Below, piece by piece: positions 1-7,606 of a stretch of DNA of 9,621 nucleotides; position 1 is the first letter of the stretch, and each line of letters opens with the position of its first letter. The translations under genes and the position numbers were made by a program. Source of the stretch: Sphingomonas sp. (GTDB lineage: Bacteria > Pseudomonadota > Alphaproteobacteria > Sphingomonadales > Sphingomonadaceae); the NCBI GenBank assembly GCA_025981625.1, contig JAICXF010000061.1:1-9621 (forward strand), written 5' to 3'. The notes below the pieces were generated by a model. The model was not told the DNA's origin, searched no databases, and saw only the letters and a list, made by a program, of their open reading frames with translations.

Positions 1-2
1 CG

Positions 3-33
3 CCACAATGTAGAACGATGTTCCACATTGTGG
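3..33. promoter_or_regulatory. 31-bp palindromic putative operator upstream of the GH2 gene
   Basis: Two inverted copies of a 14-mer flank a GAT centre (17-19). The right copy (20-33, + strand) reads GTTCCACATTGTGG and the left copy (3-16, read on the - strand) reads GTTCTACATTGTGG, 13 of 14 identical. The palindrome centre is 41 bp before the GH2 ATG. Close relatives of the 14-mer lie upstream of the lyase gene and of the leftward mutarotase operon. This arrangement suits a dimeric or tetrameric sugar-responsive repressor (IclR/KdgR, GntR or LacI type). The family is a guess, because no regulator gene is in the window. The core promoter may begin before the window edge. Confidence 0.55.
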
Positions 34-44
34 GTTCTCTGCGC

Positions 45-52
45 GAGGGGAG
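45..52 (+). promoter_or_regulatory. Ribosome binding site of the GH2 gene
   Basis: GAGGGGAG lies 6 nt before the ATG at 59. It supports that start, which also leaves an intact signal peptide at the N-terminus. Confidence 0.7.
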
Positions 53-58
53 TGCCGA

Positions 59-3000
59 ATGAGAGCGTCCGGTCTGCTCGCAATCGCATTGGCGATGGCG
101 TCTCTGAACAGCACTTCGGCCGTTGCGCATTACGCGTCGACGGTGGTCCCCTCCGAGCGCCGCACGTACAACCTGAACCAGGGTTGGCGGACCGTCACCG
201 GCGACCGCTCCGGAGCGGAGCAGCCCGCTTACGACGATTCCGGCTGGGCCACCGTCAGTCTTCCGAACGCCTTCAACGAAAAAGAGGCCTTTTCGCGCGC
301 GATTCAGGATCTCTCGACCGGCATCACCTGGTACCGGAAGCGGTTTGTGCTGCCTAATGGTGAGGGAAAGAGGGTCTTCCTGGAGTTCGAAGGCGTTCGC
401 CAGGCGGCGGAAGTGTGGGTCAACGGCCGGTCGGTCGCGCTGTCCGAGAACGGGGTCATGGCCTTCGGCGCCGACATCAGTACGGCGTTAAAACCCGGCG
501 AAAACCTGATTGCGGTCAGGGTCGACAATGATTGGAAGTACAAGGAACGTGCGACCGGAAGCACGTTCCAATGGAACAACAACAATTTCTACGCGAACTA
601 TGGCGGAATAACGAAGAACGTCCGCCTGCATGTGACCGGCCTGGTTTACCAGACGCTGCCTTTGTACTCGGCGCTGGGCACGACCGGCCAATATGTTTGG
701 GCCGACAAGTTCGACCTGCCCGCGCACGCCGCCATGGTTCATGCCGAAACACAGGTGCGAAACGACGACCGTTCGGCGCACAGAATTTCGTACCGGGTCG
801 AGGTGCGCGATGCGAATGGCCGAAAGGTCGCTGCATTCGACGGCGGCACGACGGCTTTACGCCCGGGCGAAACGCGGATTCTTTCCGCGGCGGAGCGGCT
901 GAGCGGGCTTCACTTCTGGAGCTGGGGCTACGGGTATCTCTACACGGTCACGACCACCCTCATCGAAAAGGGTCGAGTCCTCGACGGCGTTGATACGCGC
1001 ACGGGCTTCCGAGAGACGCGGTTCGCGAACGGCATGGTCGAGCTCAACGGCAGGGCGATCCAGATCCATGGGTACGGCCAGCGGACGACGAACGAGTGGC
1101 CGGCCGTCGGCACTTCTGTCCCGCCCTGGATCAGCGACTTTTCGAACGGGCTGATGGTCAAAAGCGGGGCCAATCTCGTCCGGTGGATGCATGTCACGCC
1201 GTCGAGGCAGGATGTAGAATCCGCGGATCGCGTCGGCCTCATGCAAGCGATGCCCGCCGGCGATGCCGAGAGCGACGCGACCGGTCGCCATTGGGAGCAG
1301 CGCAAGGAGCTGATGCGCGATGCGATCATCTACAACCGCAACGATCCGTCGATCATTTTCTACGAGTGCGGCAATCACGGCATCAGCGAAGCGCACATGG
1401 CCGAGATGAAGGCCATCCGGGACCGGTACGATCCGCACGGCGGCCGCGCGATCGGCGCCCGCGAAATGCTCGACAGCAAGGTCGCGGAATATGGCGGCGA
1501 GATGCTCTACATCGACAAGAGCGCCGGCAAGCCGCTGTGGGCGATGGAATATTCACGCGACGAGGCGGCGCGCCTCTACATGGATGATCTGACGCCCCCG
1601 TTTCACCACGACTCGCCGGACTATAATCGGAACCAGGACAGCCACGCTCGCGAGGACGTTCGCCGCTGGTACGATTATTATCGAGTGCGCCCCGGCACGG
1701 GTCGCCGGGTCAGCGCCGGCGGTGTCAACATCATCTTCTCGGACTCGAACACCCACTTTCGCGGCGACAACAATTATCGCCGGTCAGGCGAAGTGGACGC
1801 GGTTCGGCTGCCGAAGGAAGGCTTCTTCGCGCACAAGGTGATGTGGGGAGACTGGGTGGATAGCCGCACGCCGGCCACCCACATCATCGGACACTGGAAT
1901 TACGCGCCCGGCACAAGAAAGGACGTCGACGTCGTCTCGAACGGCAAGTCGGTCGAGCTGTTCCTGAACGGCCGCTCGCTAGGCAACGGCGAAGCGAGTT
2001 CCGGTTTCCTCCGCACCTGGAAGAGCGTCCAATGGGAGCCGGGCACGCTTGTCGCCGTCGCGACCCACGCCGGCGGTGGACGGTCCGACGATCGCCTCGA
2101 GACCGCCGGTCCGCCGGTCGCGCTCCGACTGACGCCGCATCTGTCGCCGCGCGGGTTCGTCATGGATGGGGCGGACATTGCCCTGGTCGACGTCGAGGTG
2201 GTGGACGCTCACGGACGCCGCGTTCCTACCGCCCACGACATGGTCACGTTCACGCTCGACGGACCGGCCGAGTGGCGGGGCGGAATCGCGCAGGGAGACT
2301 CGAGCGGTAAGGCCCGGCCCAAGAGCGGCCCGGCCAACTCAGGCGTCGTTGTCACCCAGGGAACGCCCCACAAGGACGCGGTGACCGAATATGCCGGCAC
2401 CGCGCGCGCAGAGGACAACTACATCCTTGCAAAGAGCCTGCCCGTCGAGCTTGGCGTCAATCGTGTCCTGTTGCGGGCCGGAACGCAGAAGGGCGTCGTC
2501 CACCTGACTGCGACTGCAGCAGGATTGCGGAGCGCAATCGTGGCGATCCCCACAATACTTCCGGCGCCCTCCGTCGGGGGCCTCTCATCGGACTTCCCGG
2601 CAACTTACCAGCCGATGCTGCTGACGCGCGGCCCCACGCCACCGGGACGTTCGTTCACGGTCAGCCGAACCACGGCTGTTCCTGTCGCAGTCACCGCGGG
2701 CTCAAATCTGCCGGACGCCGGCAAGACGACCGACGACAATGAACGGTCCAGCTGGGTGAGCGATGGACGGCCCGATTCAGCGTGGATCGAATATCGTTTC
2801 GATCGTCCGGTGGAGCTGAGCGAGATCGACCTGAAACTGGTGGGCTGGCGCTCGCGCTCCTATCCGCTCCGCATTACCCTCGACGGCCGCACCGTCTGGG
2901 AGGGCACGACCGAGCGTAACCTCGGCTATGGCAATGTGAAGTTCGCGCCCGCTGTCGGCCGCGTCTTGCGCATCACTCAAACCGGCCCTGTCGTCGACCG

Positions 3001-3130
3001 CGATGCCTTCGGCAAGATCGTCGAGCTGAATACTCCGCGCGCAGCCGGCGACACCGGGGCGGACGCGGTCCCGCCCGGCTGGCATCTCGCGATCGTCGAG
3101 GCGGATTTCCACGGACCCATAGCGCGCTGA
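59..3130 (+). CDS. Secreted glycoside hydrolase family 2 (beta-galactosidase-like) with C-terminal discoidin-like domain
   Basis: This 1023-aa protein is probably an exported glycosidase that removes side-chain sugars such as beta-galactose from RG-I; the exact substrate is inferred from context. Residues 1-23 form a Sec signal peptide (hydrophobic core, AVA cleavage site). Then come a GH2 sugar-binding jelly roll (about 36-195), an Ig-like sandwich (about 200-320), a TIM barrel (about 330-600), a short DUF4982-like sandwich (about 618-672, VELFLNGRSLG), a GH2 C-terminal Ig-like domain (about 686-830) and an F5/8-type C (discoidin) domain (about 895-992). E497 in PLWAMEYSRDE fits the nucleophile. 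The normal acid/base motif Gly-Asn-Glu reads Gly-Asn-His (438-440), with the nearest Glu at 436, so activity or mechanism is uncertain. A separate regulatory gap follows, so the lyase gene is probably not simply read through. Family assignment is firm; specificity is not. Confidence 0.92.
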   Translation: MRASGLLAIALAMASLNSTSAVAHYASTVVPSERRTYNLNQGWRTVTGDRSGAEQPAYDDSGWATVSLPNAFNEKEAFSRAIQDLSTGITWYRKRFVLPNGEGKRVFLEFEGVRQAAEVWVNGRSVALSENGVMAFGADISTALKPGENLIAVRVDNDWKYKERATGSTFQWNNNNFYANYGGITKNVRLHVTGLVYQTLPLYSALGTTGQYVWADKFDLPAHAAMVHAETQVRNDDRSAHRISYRVEVRDANGRKVAAFDGGTTALRPGETRILSAAERLSGLHFWSWGYGYLYTVTTTLIEKGRVLDGVDTRTGFRETRFANGMVELNGRAIQIHGYGQRTTNEWPAVGTSVPPWISDFSNGLMVKSGANLVRWMHVTPSRQDVESADRVGLMQAMPAGDAESDATGRHWEQRKELMRDAIIYNRNDPSIIFYECGNHGISEAHMAEMKAIRDRYDPHGGRAIGAREMLDSKVAEYGGEMLYIDKSAGKPLWAMEYSRDEAARLYMDDLTPPFHHDSPDYNRNQDSHAREDVRRWYDYYRVRPGTGRRVSAGGVNIIFSDSNTHFRGDNNYRRSGEVDAVRLPKEGFFAHKVMWGDWVDSRTPATHIIGHWNYAPGTRKDVDVVSNGKSVELFLNGRSLGNGEASSGFLRTWKSVQWEPGTLVAVATHAGGGRSDDRLETAGPPVALRLTPHLSPRGFVMDGADIALVDVEVVDAHGRRVPTAHDMVTFTLDGPAEWRGGIAQGDSSGKARPKSGPANSGVVVTQGTPHKDAVTEYAGTARAEDNYILAKSLPVELGVNRVLLRAGTQKGVVHLTATAAGLRSAIVAIPTILPAPSVGGLSSDFPATYQPMLLTRGPTPPGRSFTVSRTTAVPVAVTAGSNLPDAGKTTDDNERSSWVSDGRPDSAWIEYRFDRPVELSEIDLKLVGWRSRSYPLRITLDGRTVWEGTTERNLGYGNVKFAPAVGRVLRITQTGPVVDRDAFGKIVELNTPRAAGDTGADAVPPGWHLAIVEADFHGPIAR

Positions 3131-3163
3131 CCGACGTCGTCGGGTGTGCTTCGCTGGACGGTG

Positions 3164-3191
3164 TTTCCATATTGTGAGATGGCGTCTCACA
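3164..3191. promoter_or_regulatory. Putative operator upstream of the exo-lyase gene
   Basis: TTCCATATTGTGAG (3165-3178, + strand) matches 12 of 14 bases of the site before the GH2 gene (TTCCACATTGTGGG, 21-34). It overlaps a second palindrome, TGTGAGA (3173-3179) and TCTCACA (3185-3191) around a 5-nt centre, which is centred 39 bp before the lyase GTG. The 90-bp intergenic gap therefore probably holds its own promoter under the same control as the GH2 gene. I could not assign convincing -35 and -10 boxes. Confidence 0.5.
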
Positions 3192-3206
3192 TGTCGTGAC
3201 CAGAGC

Positions 3207-3214
3207 AGGGAGAG
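3207..3214 (+). promoter_or_regulatory. Ribosome binding site fixing the GTG start of the exo-lyase
   Basis: AGGGAGAG ends 6 nt before the GTG at 3221. Starting there places the twin-arginine motif at residues 5-6, as expected for a Tat signal. Confidence 0.7.
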
Positions 3215-3220
3215 CCGATC

Positions 3221-6001
3221 GTGAGTATCAACAGGCGTGAGTTCCTCGTCCAAACCGCGCTCGCCGGCACCGCCCTGACGAGCAGCACGCCGAGCCCCGC
3301 CGGAGCGCAACGTCCGACCGAACCGCGGCCCGATGCTTCGCTTGCCGATGAGGTTGTATGGCTGGATGGCCTGCCGCCGACCGCGCATGAAGGCCAAACC
3401 TGGGGAATGCCCTGGCCGCGCGGAACGCGGCAGCGCCGGGCCACGATCACGCTGAACGATGCGGGCGGGAACTCGTTGCCGGTCCAGAGCTGGGTTACGG
3501 CCACTTGGCCCGACGGCTCCGTCAAATGGACGGCTCACGCGATTCCGGCCAGCGCAGGCAAGGAAGCGCCGTTGAAGCTTGCATCGGGCCGTCCAATGAT
3601 CCCAGGTCAGCCAGTTGTCGTCGCCGATCGCGGCAGCTTCGTGGAAGTGCGGAACGGCCCAGTGAGCTGGAGGATCGGTAAGTCCGGGCAGGACATCATT
3701 GTCTCCGGCGCGCATGGCTCCAGGGAAGTTCTCCGCAACGTCGCTTTCATCGCAACGGTGCAAAACTCTCCGGACGAACAAGCAGAAGGCGCGGTTCAAC
3801 GGCAGCGTTTCATGAGCGAGATCACGGGCGCGACGGTTGAGCAGGGCGGCCCCGTACGCGCCGTCATCAAGGTCGATGGGCGTCACCGCGGCGGTGGCCG
3901 CAGCTGGCTGCCTTTCTCCATGCGTCTGTATTTCTATGCCGGTTCCGAGGCCGTCCGGATCGTGCACAGCTTCGTTTTCGACGGTGACGAAGACAAGGAC
4001 TTCGTCAAAGGTCTCGGGCTGACCGGGACGGTACCGATGAGCGATGCTCCGTACGATCGGCATGTCCGCATCGCCGGCACGGGCGACGGTATTTGGGCAG
4101 AGGCAATCCAGCCGCTGACCGGCCTCCGACGCGATCCCGGACGCGCATTCCGCAACGCGCAGATCGCCGGGGTCTCGGTGCCGCCGACGGACCGCATGCC
4201 GGCTCAAGTCCGCAATCAGCTGCAATTCGTGCCCCAGTGGGGAGACTTCACGATAAGCCAGCTGAATCCCGACGGCTTCACCATCAGAAAGCGAACGAAG
4301 CCTGGCCACGCGTGGATTGACGCTGATGCGGGCGGAAGGGCGAACGGTCTCGGCTACATCGGCGGCGCGAGCGGTGGAGTTGCGTTCGGGATCGCCGATT
4401 TCTGGCAGCGCTATCCGGTGCAGCTCGACGTGCGCGCCGCCCACACCGAGGCGGCGACGTTCACGGCCTGGTATCACTCGCCGGAAGGTCCGGCGATGGA
4501 CCTCCGCTTCTACCACGACGTCATGGGCATGGGCGATTACGCCGCCCAGAACGAAGGGCTCGACATCACCTATGAAGATTACGAACCCGGCTGGGGAACT
4601 CCGCAGGGCATAGCCCGCACGACCGAGTTCACTCTGTGGGCGCTCCCGGCCACGCCGACACGCGCGCGCTTCGCCGAGATGTCCGGCTATATCGCGCAGC
4701 CGCCGAGGCTGGTGCCGCGGCCCGGGCGCATTCACTCAGCCGCGGTGTTCGGCGACTGGAACCTGCCGGATCGCTCGACTCCGGCGCGTCGCGCGATCGA
4801 GGCTCAGAACGACTTTCTGCTCGATTTCTACCGCAACCAGATCGACCAGCGCCGTTGGTACGGCTTTTGGAACTACGGCGACGTCATGCACACCTATGAT
4901 GCCGATCGTCATGTCTGGCGATACGACATCGGCGGCTTTGCATGGGACAATAGTGAGCTCTCGACCGACCTCTGGCTATGGTACAGCTTTCTGAGGTCCG
5001 GCGACCCGAAGGTCTTCCGAATGGCCGAAGCGATGACCCGCCATACGGGCGAGGTTGACGTCTACCATCTCGGCCGTTTCCGAGGGCTAGGCACGCGCCA
5101 TGGCGTGCAGCACTGGGGAGACAGCTCGAAGCAGCCACGCGTGTCGAACGCCACTTATCGGCGCATCTATTATTATCTGACCGCCGACGAGCGGGTCGGC
5201 GACCTGATGCGCGAACTGCTGGAAGGCGATCACACGCTGCTCCATGTGGACATCTACCGCAAAGTCGGTGCTCGGCGGGCAGGTTCTGCTCCCGAACCCG
5301 GTGCGGGTGCTCCCGCGGCAAGGCCGCCGCTTCCGCCCGGGCAGGTCCTGATGCAATTTGGGACGGTGTGGTGTCCGCTGGTCGCTGCGTGGCTCACAGA
5401 ATGGGAGCGCACGGGCAACACGCGCTGGCGCGACCGAATCGTTGCCGGCATGACCTCGATCGCTGCACTTCCGAAGCAATGGTATGCGGGCGAAGCGGCA
5501 TTCGACGTCGCCACGGGCCGCTTCGTCGGACCGGGTGACCGGGTCAACTTCAGTCACCTCAACGCCGTATTTGGAGCGGTCGAAATCAATTCCGAGCTGT
5601 TCGACCTGCTCCCCGTCCCGGCATATGAAGAGGCGTGGCTGAACTATTGCACCGCATACAATGCGCCGCCGGCCGAATTCACCGCGCTGACTGGAGCGCC
5701 AGCCACGAAACTCAACCTTGAGGAAGGACATTCGCGGCTTGCCGCCTTTGCGGCCAGGCATCGCGCCGACGCAGCACTTGCCCGCCGTGCCTGGAACGAA
5801 TTCTTCTCCGGGCATGCGGGTCTGGGCATGGGTATTGGGGCAATGCACCGGGTCATTGCTGGCCCGGAGGTTCTCAAGCCGGTCGACGAGGACCCGAGGA
5901 TCTCGACCAATGCGGCGGCTCAATGGGGGCTCGCGGCGATCCAGAACCTCGCGCTCGTTGGCGACCGCCTGGACGAGGCATTCTCGAGTCGACCGACCTA
6001 A
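3221..6001 (+). CDS. Tat-exported exo-rhamnogalacturonan lyase, PcRGLX/YetA-like (PL26 type)
   Basis: This 926-aa protein is likely a polysaccharide lyase that removes unsaturated galacturonyl-rhamnose units from the end of the RG-I backbone by beta-elimination. It resembles the PcRGLX/YetA family, whose members have an N-terminal RIFT barrel, a central beta-sandwich and a C-terminal alpha/alpha toroid; the 926-aa length suits all three. The start is GTG. The N-terminus carries NRREFLVQT (4-12), a twin-arginine signal with a hydrophobic stretch and probable cleavage near AGA-Q (27-30), so export to the periplasm in folded form is predicted. Approximate domains are RIFT barrel 43-135, beta-sandwich 140-480 and toroid 500-915. 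Recognisable toroid motifs are WYGFWNYGDVMHTYD (546-560), YDIGGFAWDNSEL (568-580) and RHGVQHWGD (626-634). A Pro/Ala/Gly-rich insert sits at about 685-708. Assignment rests on motif recall rather than alignment, and a related RIFT-barrel lyase with another substrate cannot be excluded. Confidence 0.88.
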   Translation: MSINRREFLVQTALAGTALTSSTPSPAGAQRPTEPRPDASLADEVVWLDGLPPTAHEGQTWGMPWPRGTRQRRATITLNDAGGNSLPVQSWVTATWPDGSVKWTAHAIPASAGKEAPLKLASGRPMIPGQPVVVADRGSFVEVRNGPVSWRIGKSGQDIIVSGAHGSREVLRNVAFIATVQNSPDEQAEGAVQRQRFMSEITGATVEQGGPVRAVIKVDGRHRGGGRSWLPFSMRLYFYAGSEAVRIVHSFVFDGDEDKDFVKGLGLTGTVPMSDAPYDRHVRIAGTGDGIWAEAIQPLTGLRRDPGRAFRNAQIAGVSVPPTDRMPAQVRNQLQFVPQWGDFTISQLNPDGFTIRKRTKPGHAWIDADAGGRANGLGYIGGASGGVAFGIADFWQRYPVQLDVRAAHTEAATFTAWYHSPEGPAMDLRFYHDVMGMGDYAAQNEGLDITYEDYEPGWGTPQGIARTTEFTLWALPATPTRARFAEMSGYIAQPPRLVPRPGRIHSAAVFGDWNLPDRSTPARRAIEAQNDFLLDFYRNQIDQRRWYGFWNYGDVMHTYDADRHVWRYDIGGFAWDNSELSTDLWLWYSFLRSGDPKVFRMAEAMTRHTGEVDVYHLGRFRGLGTRHGVQHWGDSSKQPRVSNATYRRIYYYLTADERVGDLMRELLEGDHTLLHVDIYRKVGARRAGSAPEPGAGAPAARPPLPPGQVLMQFGTVWCPLVAAWLTEWERTGNTRWRDRIVAGMTSIAALPKQWYAGEAAFDVATGRFVGPGDRVNFSHLNAVFGAVEINSELFDLLPVPAYEEAWLNYCTAYNAPPAEFTALTGAPATKLNLEEGHSRLAAFAARHRADAALARRAWNEFFSGHAGLGMGIGAMHRVIAGPEVLKPVDEDPRISTNAAAQWGLAAIQNLALVGDRLDEAFSSRPT

Positions 6002-6035
6002 GCGAGCCGTCACATAGTCGACGGGCGCGTGATGC
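6002..6035. other. 34-bp convergent intergenic gap
   Basis: This gap separates the stop codons of the rightward lyase and leftward permease genes. I see only a weak inverted repeat (CGTCAC at 6008-6013 against GTGATG at 6029-6034, with one wobble pair) and no T-tract on either strand. No convincing intrinsic terminator is present. Confidence 0.6.
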
Positions 6036-7577
6036 TCAGTGCGGCTGCATCATTCCGGCGGCAAGCACGGGATTGCGGCCCCATAGCTTGTCGTGCGGCC
6101 AGCCGCTCAAGTCCTCGACGATTGATCGGGTCTCGTCCAACGGAGCCTTATCCGGGTCGGTCTTGAAGCGGTCGATCTCGTCCATCAATATCGCATGGGT
6201 CCGCCGGTCGAGCCTGAAGCGTAGCGACACCAGAATGCCGAACAGAAGCATTACGAGTGTTCCGATGCCGAGCACGGCTGCGATCGTGTCGATCGCCTGC
6301 GGGCTCTGCACCTTCGCCTTGGAGTCGAAGCCCCCAACGCTCATGATCACGCCGACGCCGCTGATAGCCAGCGCTTGAGTAACCTTGCGAGTGAAAGTCA
6401 TCACTCCGGCGAATGCGCCCTCTCGGCGCTGACCGGTGACGACTTCGTCCACGTCGGCCATGTAATTGTAGGTCGCCCAGGGAATATAATTGAGCGCACC
6501 GCGTCCGAGGCCGGCGAAGATGATCGGAACCCAAAGAAGGAGATTGCCGGAGCGAACCCCGGCGTTCCACATCAGCAAAAGCACGATGACCCCCACGGCA
6601 AACGTCGCTGCTGCAAAGCGGTAGGCGCGTGCGGGTGGCGCCCGCAGGACCACTGCGATGGTGATGCCGACGGCAACGAACTGCACGGCATAGAGCCATC
6701 CGATCATGGTCGAAGCAACCGTGATCGATCCCGCGAGCGCGAACACGATGAAGAAGGTGAAAGCGGCGTTGAAAATGTCCTGGCTGATGTAGCCGCCGAG
6801 ATACATGCCGAGGTGCAGCCGGAAGGCGCGAATTCTGAACGTCGAGAAGAGGTTGCGGTAGAGCGCCTTGAACGCCTGGGCGATCGACGGCTTCGCCTCG
6901 CCCGCCGGGCGGAGCGCGGCCACTTCGCCGGGCGGGCGTTCCCAGCTGAAGAGGAACAGCAGTGTCGCGGTGATGATGAACAGGATGGCGAAGATGATGC
7001 CCATATACAGAAAGGTCTTGGGGCTGTTCTTGCCGAGCGCGTTGATCAGCATCGCGGGAAGGAAGCCAGCGAGAATCGCCGAGAGATGTGAAAAGAGGAT
7101 TCGGACGCCGGCGAAGGTCGCCTTTTTCTGGTAATCTTTCGCCATCTCGGCGGCGAGCGTCTCGTACGGGATGATCTCCATCGCATAGACGAGCTCGAAC
7201 AACACGTAGGTGACGAGATAATACCAGAAGCCCAGCCCCGCGACCCACATGATCGCAAAGGACGGGAGCAGAGGGATGGCAGCGAGAATGAAGAAGCGCC
7301 GCCGCCCGAACCTTCTGCCGATCCATGTTGCGCCCATGCTGTCGGAGATGTGGCCGATCAGCGGCGAATTGATCGCGTCGAGCACGCGCGCGATCGTGAA
7401 GATCAGGCCCGCCTGCCACGCGGCGAGACCGCAGAAGGTCGTGTAGAAGATCAGCACCCATGAGCTGATGACGGCCATCGATCCGCCGCCGAAGATGTCG
7501 TTCGCGCCGTAGGCGACGTAATTGTACCAGCGGATTCGTCTGGTTCCCGTGGGAGCGAAAGCGCCGGTGATCGCCAT
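6036..7577 (-). CDS. GPH/MelB-family sugar:cation symporter (MFS)
   Basis: This 513-aa inner-membrane permease has about 12 hydrophobic segments. It carries the glycoside-pentoside-hexuronide (GPH) hallmarks. One is the helix 2 to loop 2-3 region ARVLDAINSPLIGHISD (63-79) followed by an Arg-rich stretch RRFGRRR (88-94). Another is YETLAAEMAKDYQKKATFAGVR (138-159, shortened motif Y-E-T-L to G-V-R). The late signature runs from N363 through DVDEVVTGQRREGAF (375-389) to K398. D67 and K398 occupy positions like the cation- and sugar-coupling residues of MelB. Its start is 29 nt downstream of the GH105 stop, so it is the last gene of that operon. The likely cargo is the unsaturated galacturonyl-rhamnose disaccharide made outside by the lyase, because the GH105 partner is cytoplasmic; rhamnose is an alternative. 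A hydrophilic tail of about 55 residues (459-513) follows the last membrane helix. Only a weak GGAG (7589-7592, minus strand) precedes the ATG. Confidence 0.9.
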   Translation of the reverse strand: MAITGAFAPTGTRRIRWYNYVAYGANDIFGGGSMAVISSWVLIFYTTFCGLAAWQAGLIFTIARVLDAINSPLIGHISDSMGATWIGRRFGRRRFFILAAIPLLPSFAIMWVAGLGFWYYLVTYVLFELVYAMEIIPYETLAAEMAKDYQKKATFAGVRILFSHLSAILAGFLPAMLINALGKNSPKTFLYMGIIFAILFIITATLLFLFSWERPPGEVAALRPAGEAKPSIAQAFKALYRNLFSTFRIRAFRLHLGMYLGGYISQDIFNAAFTFFIVFALAGSITVASTMIGWLYAVQFVAVGITIAVVLRAPPARAYRFAAATFAVGVIVLLLMWNAGVRSGNLLLWVPIIFAGLGRGALNYIPWATYNYMADVDEVVTGQRREGAFAGVMTFTRKVTQALAISGVGVIMSVGGFDSKAKVQSPQAIDTIAAVLGIGTLVMLLFGILVSLRFRLDRRTHAILMDEIDRFKTDPDKAPLDETRSIVEDLSGWPHDKLWGRNPVLAAGMMQPH

Positions 7578-7606
7578 GGGTTCAGCTGCTCCGGTTCGTC
7601 GGCGCT

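Noticed and set aside
3131..3143. Small hairpin (CCGAC, loop GTC, GTCGG) just after the GH2 stop, as a terminator
   Set aside because: It has only a 5-bp stem and no following T-tract, which is too weak to call an intrinsic terminator.
2777..4735. A 652-codon open frame on the minus strand, antisense to the GH2 and lyase genes
   Set aside because: It spans two well-supported genes and the gap between them, is rich in Arg/Ala/Pro/Gly as expected from high-GC antisense frames, and shows no recognisable domain or good ribosome binding site.
5087..6013. A 308-codon minus-strand frame antisense to the lyase gene
   Set aside because: It lies opposite the lyase coding sequence, has low-complexity Arg-rich composition and no family motifs. 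It is a GC-skew shadow.
6148..7461. A 437-codon frame overlapping the permease on the same strand
   Set aside because: It is the out-of-frame translation of the permease and is full of His/Arg/Ser runs. The overlapping frame has clear membrane helices and GPH motifs.
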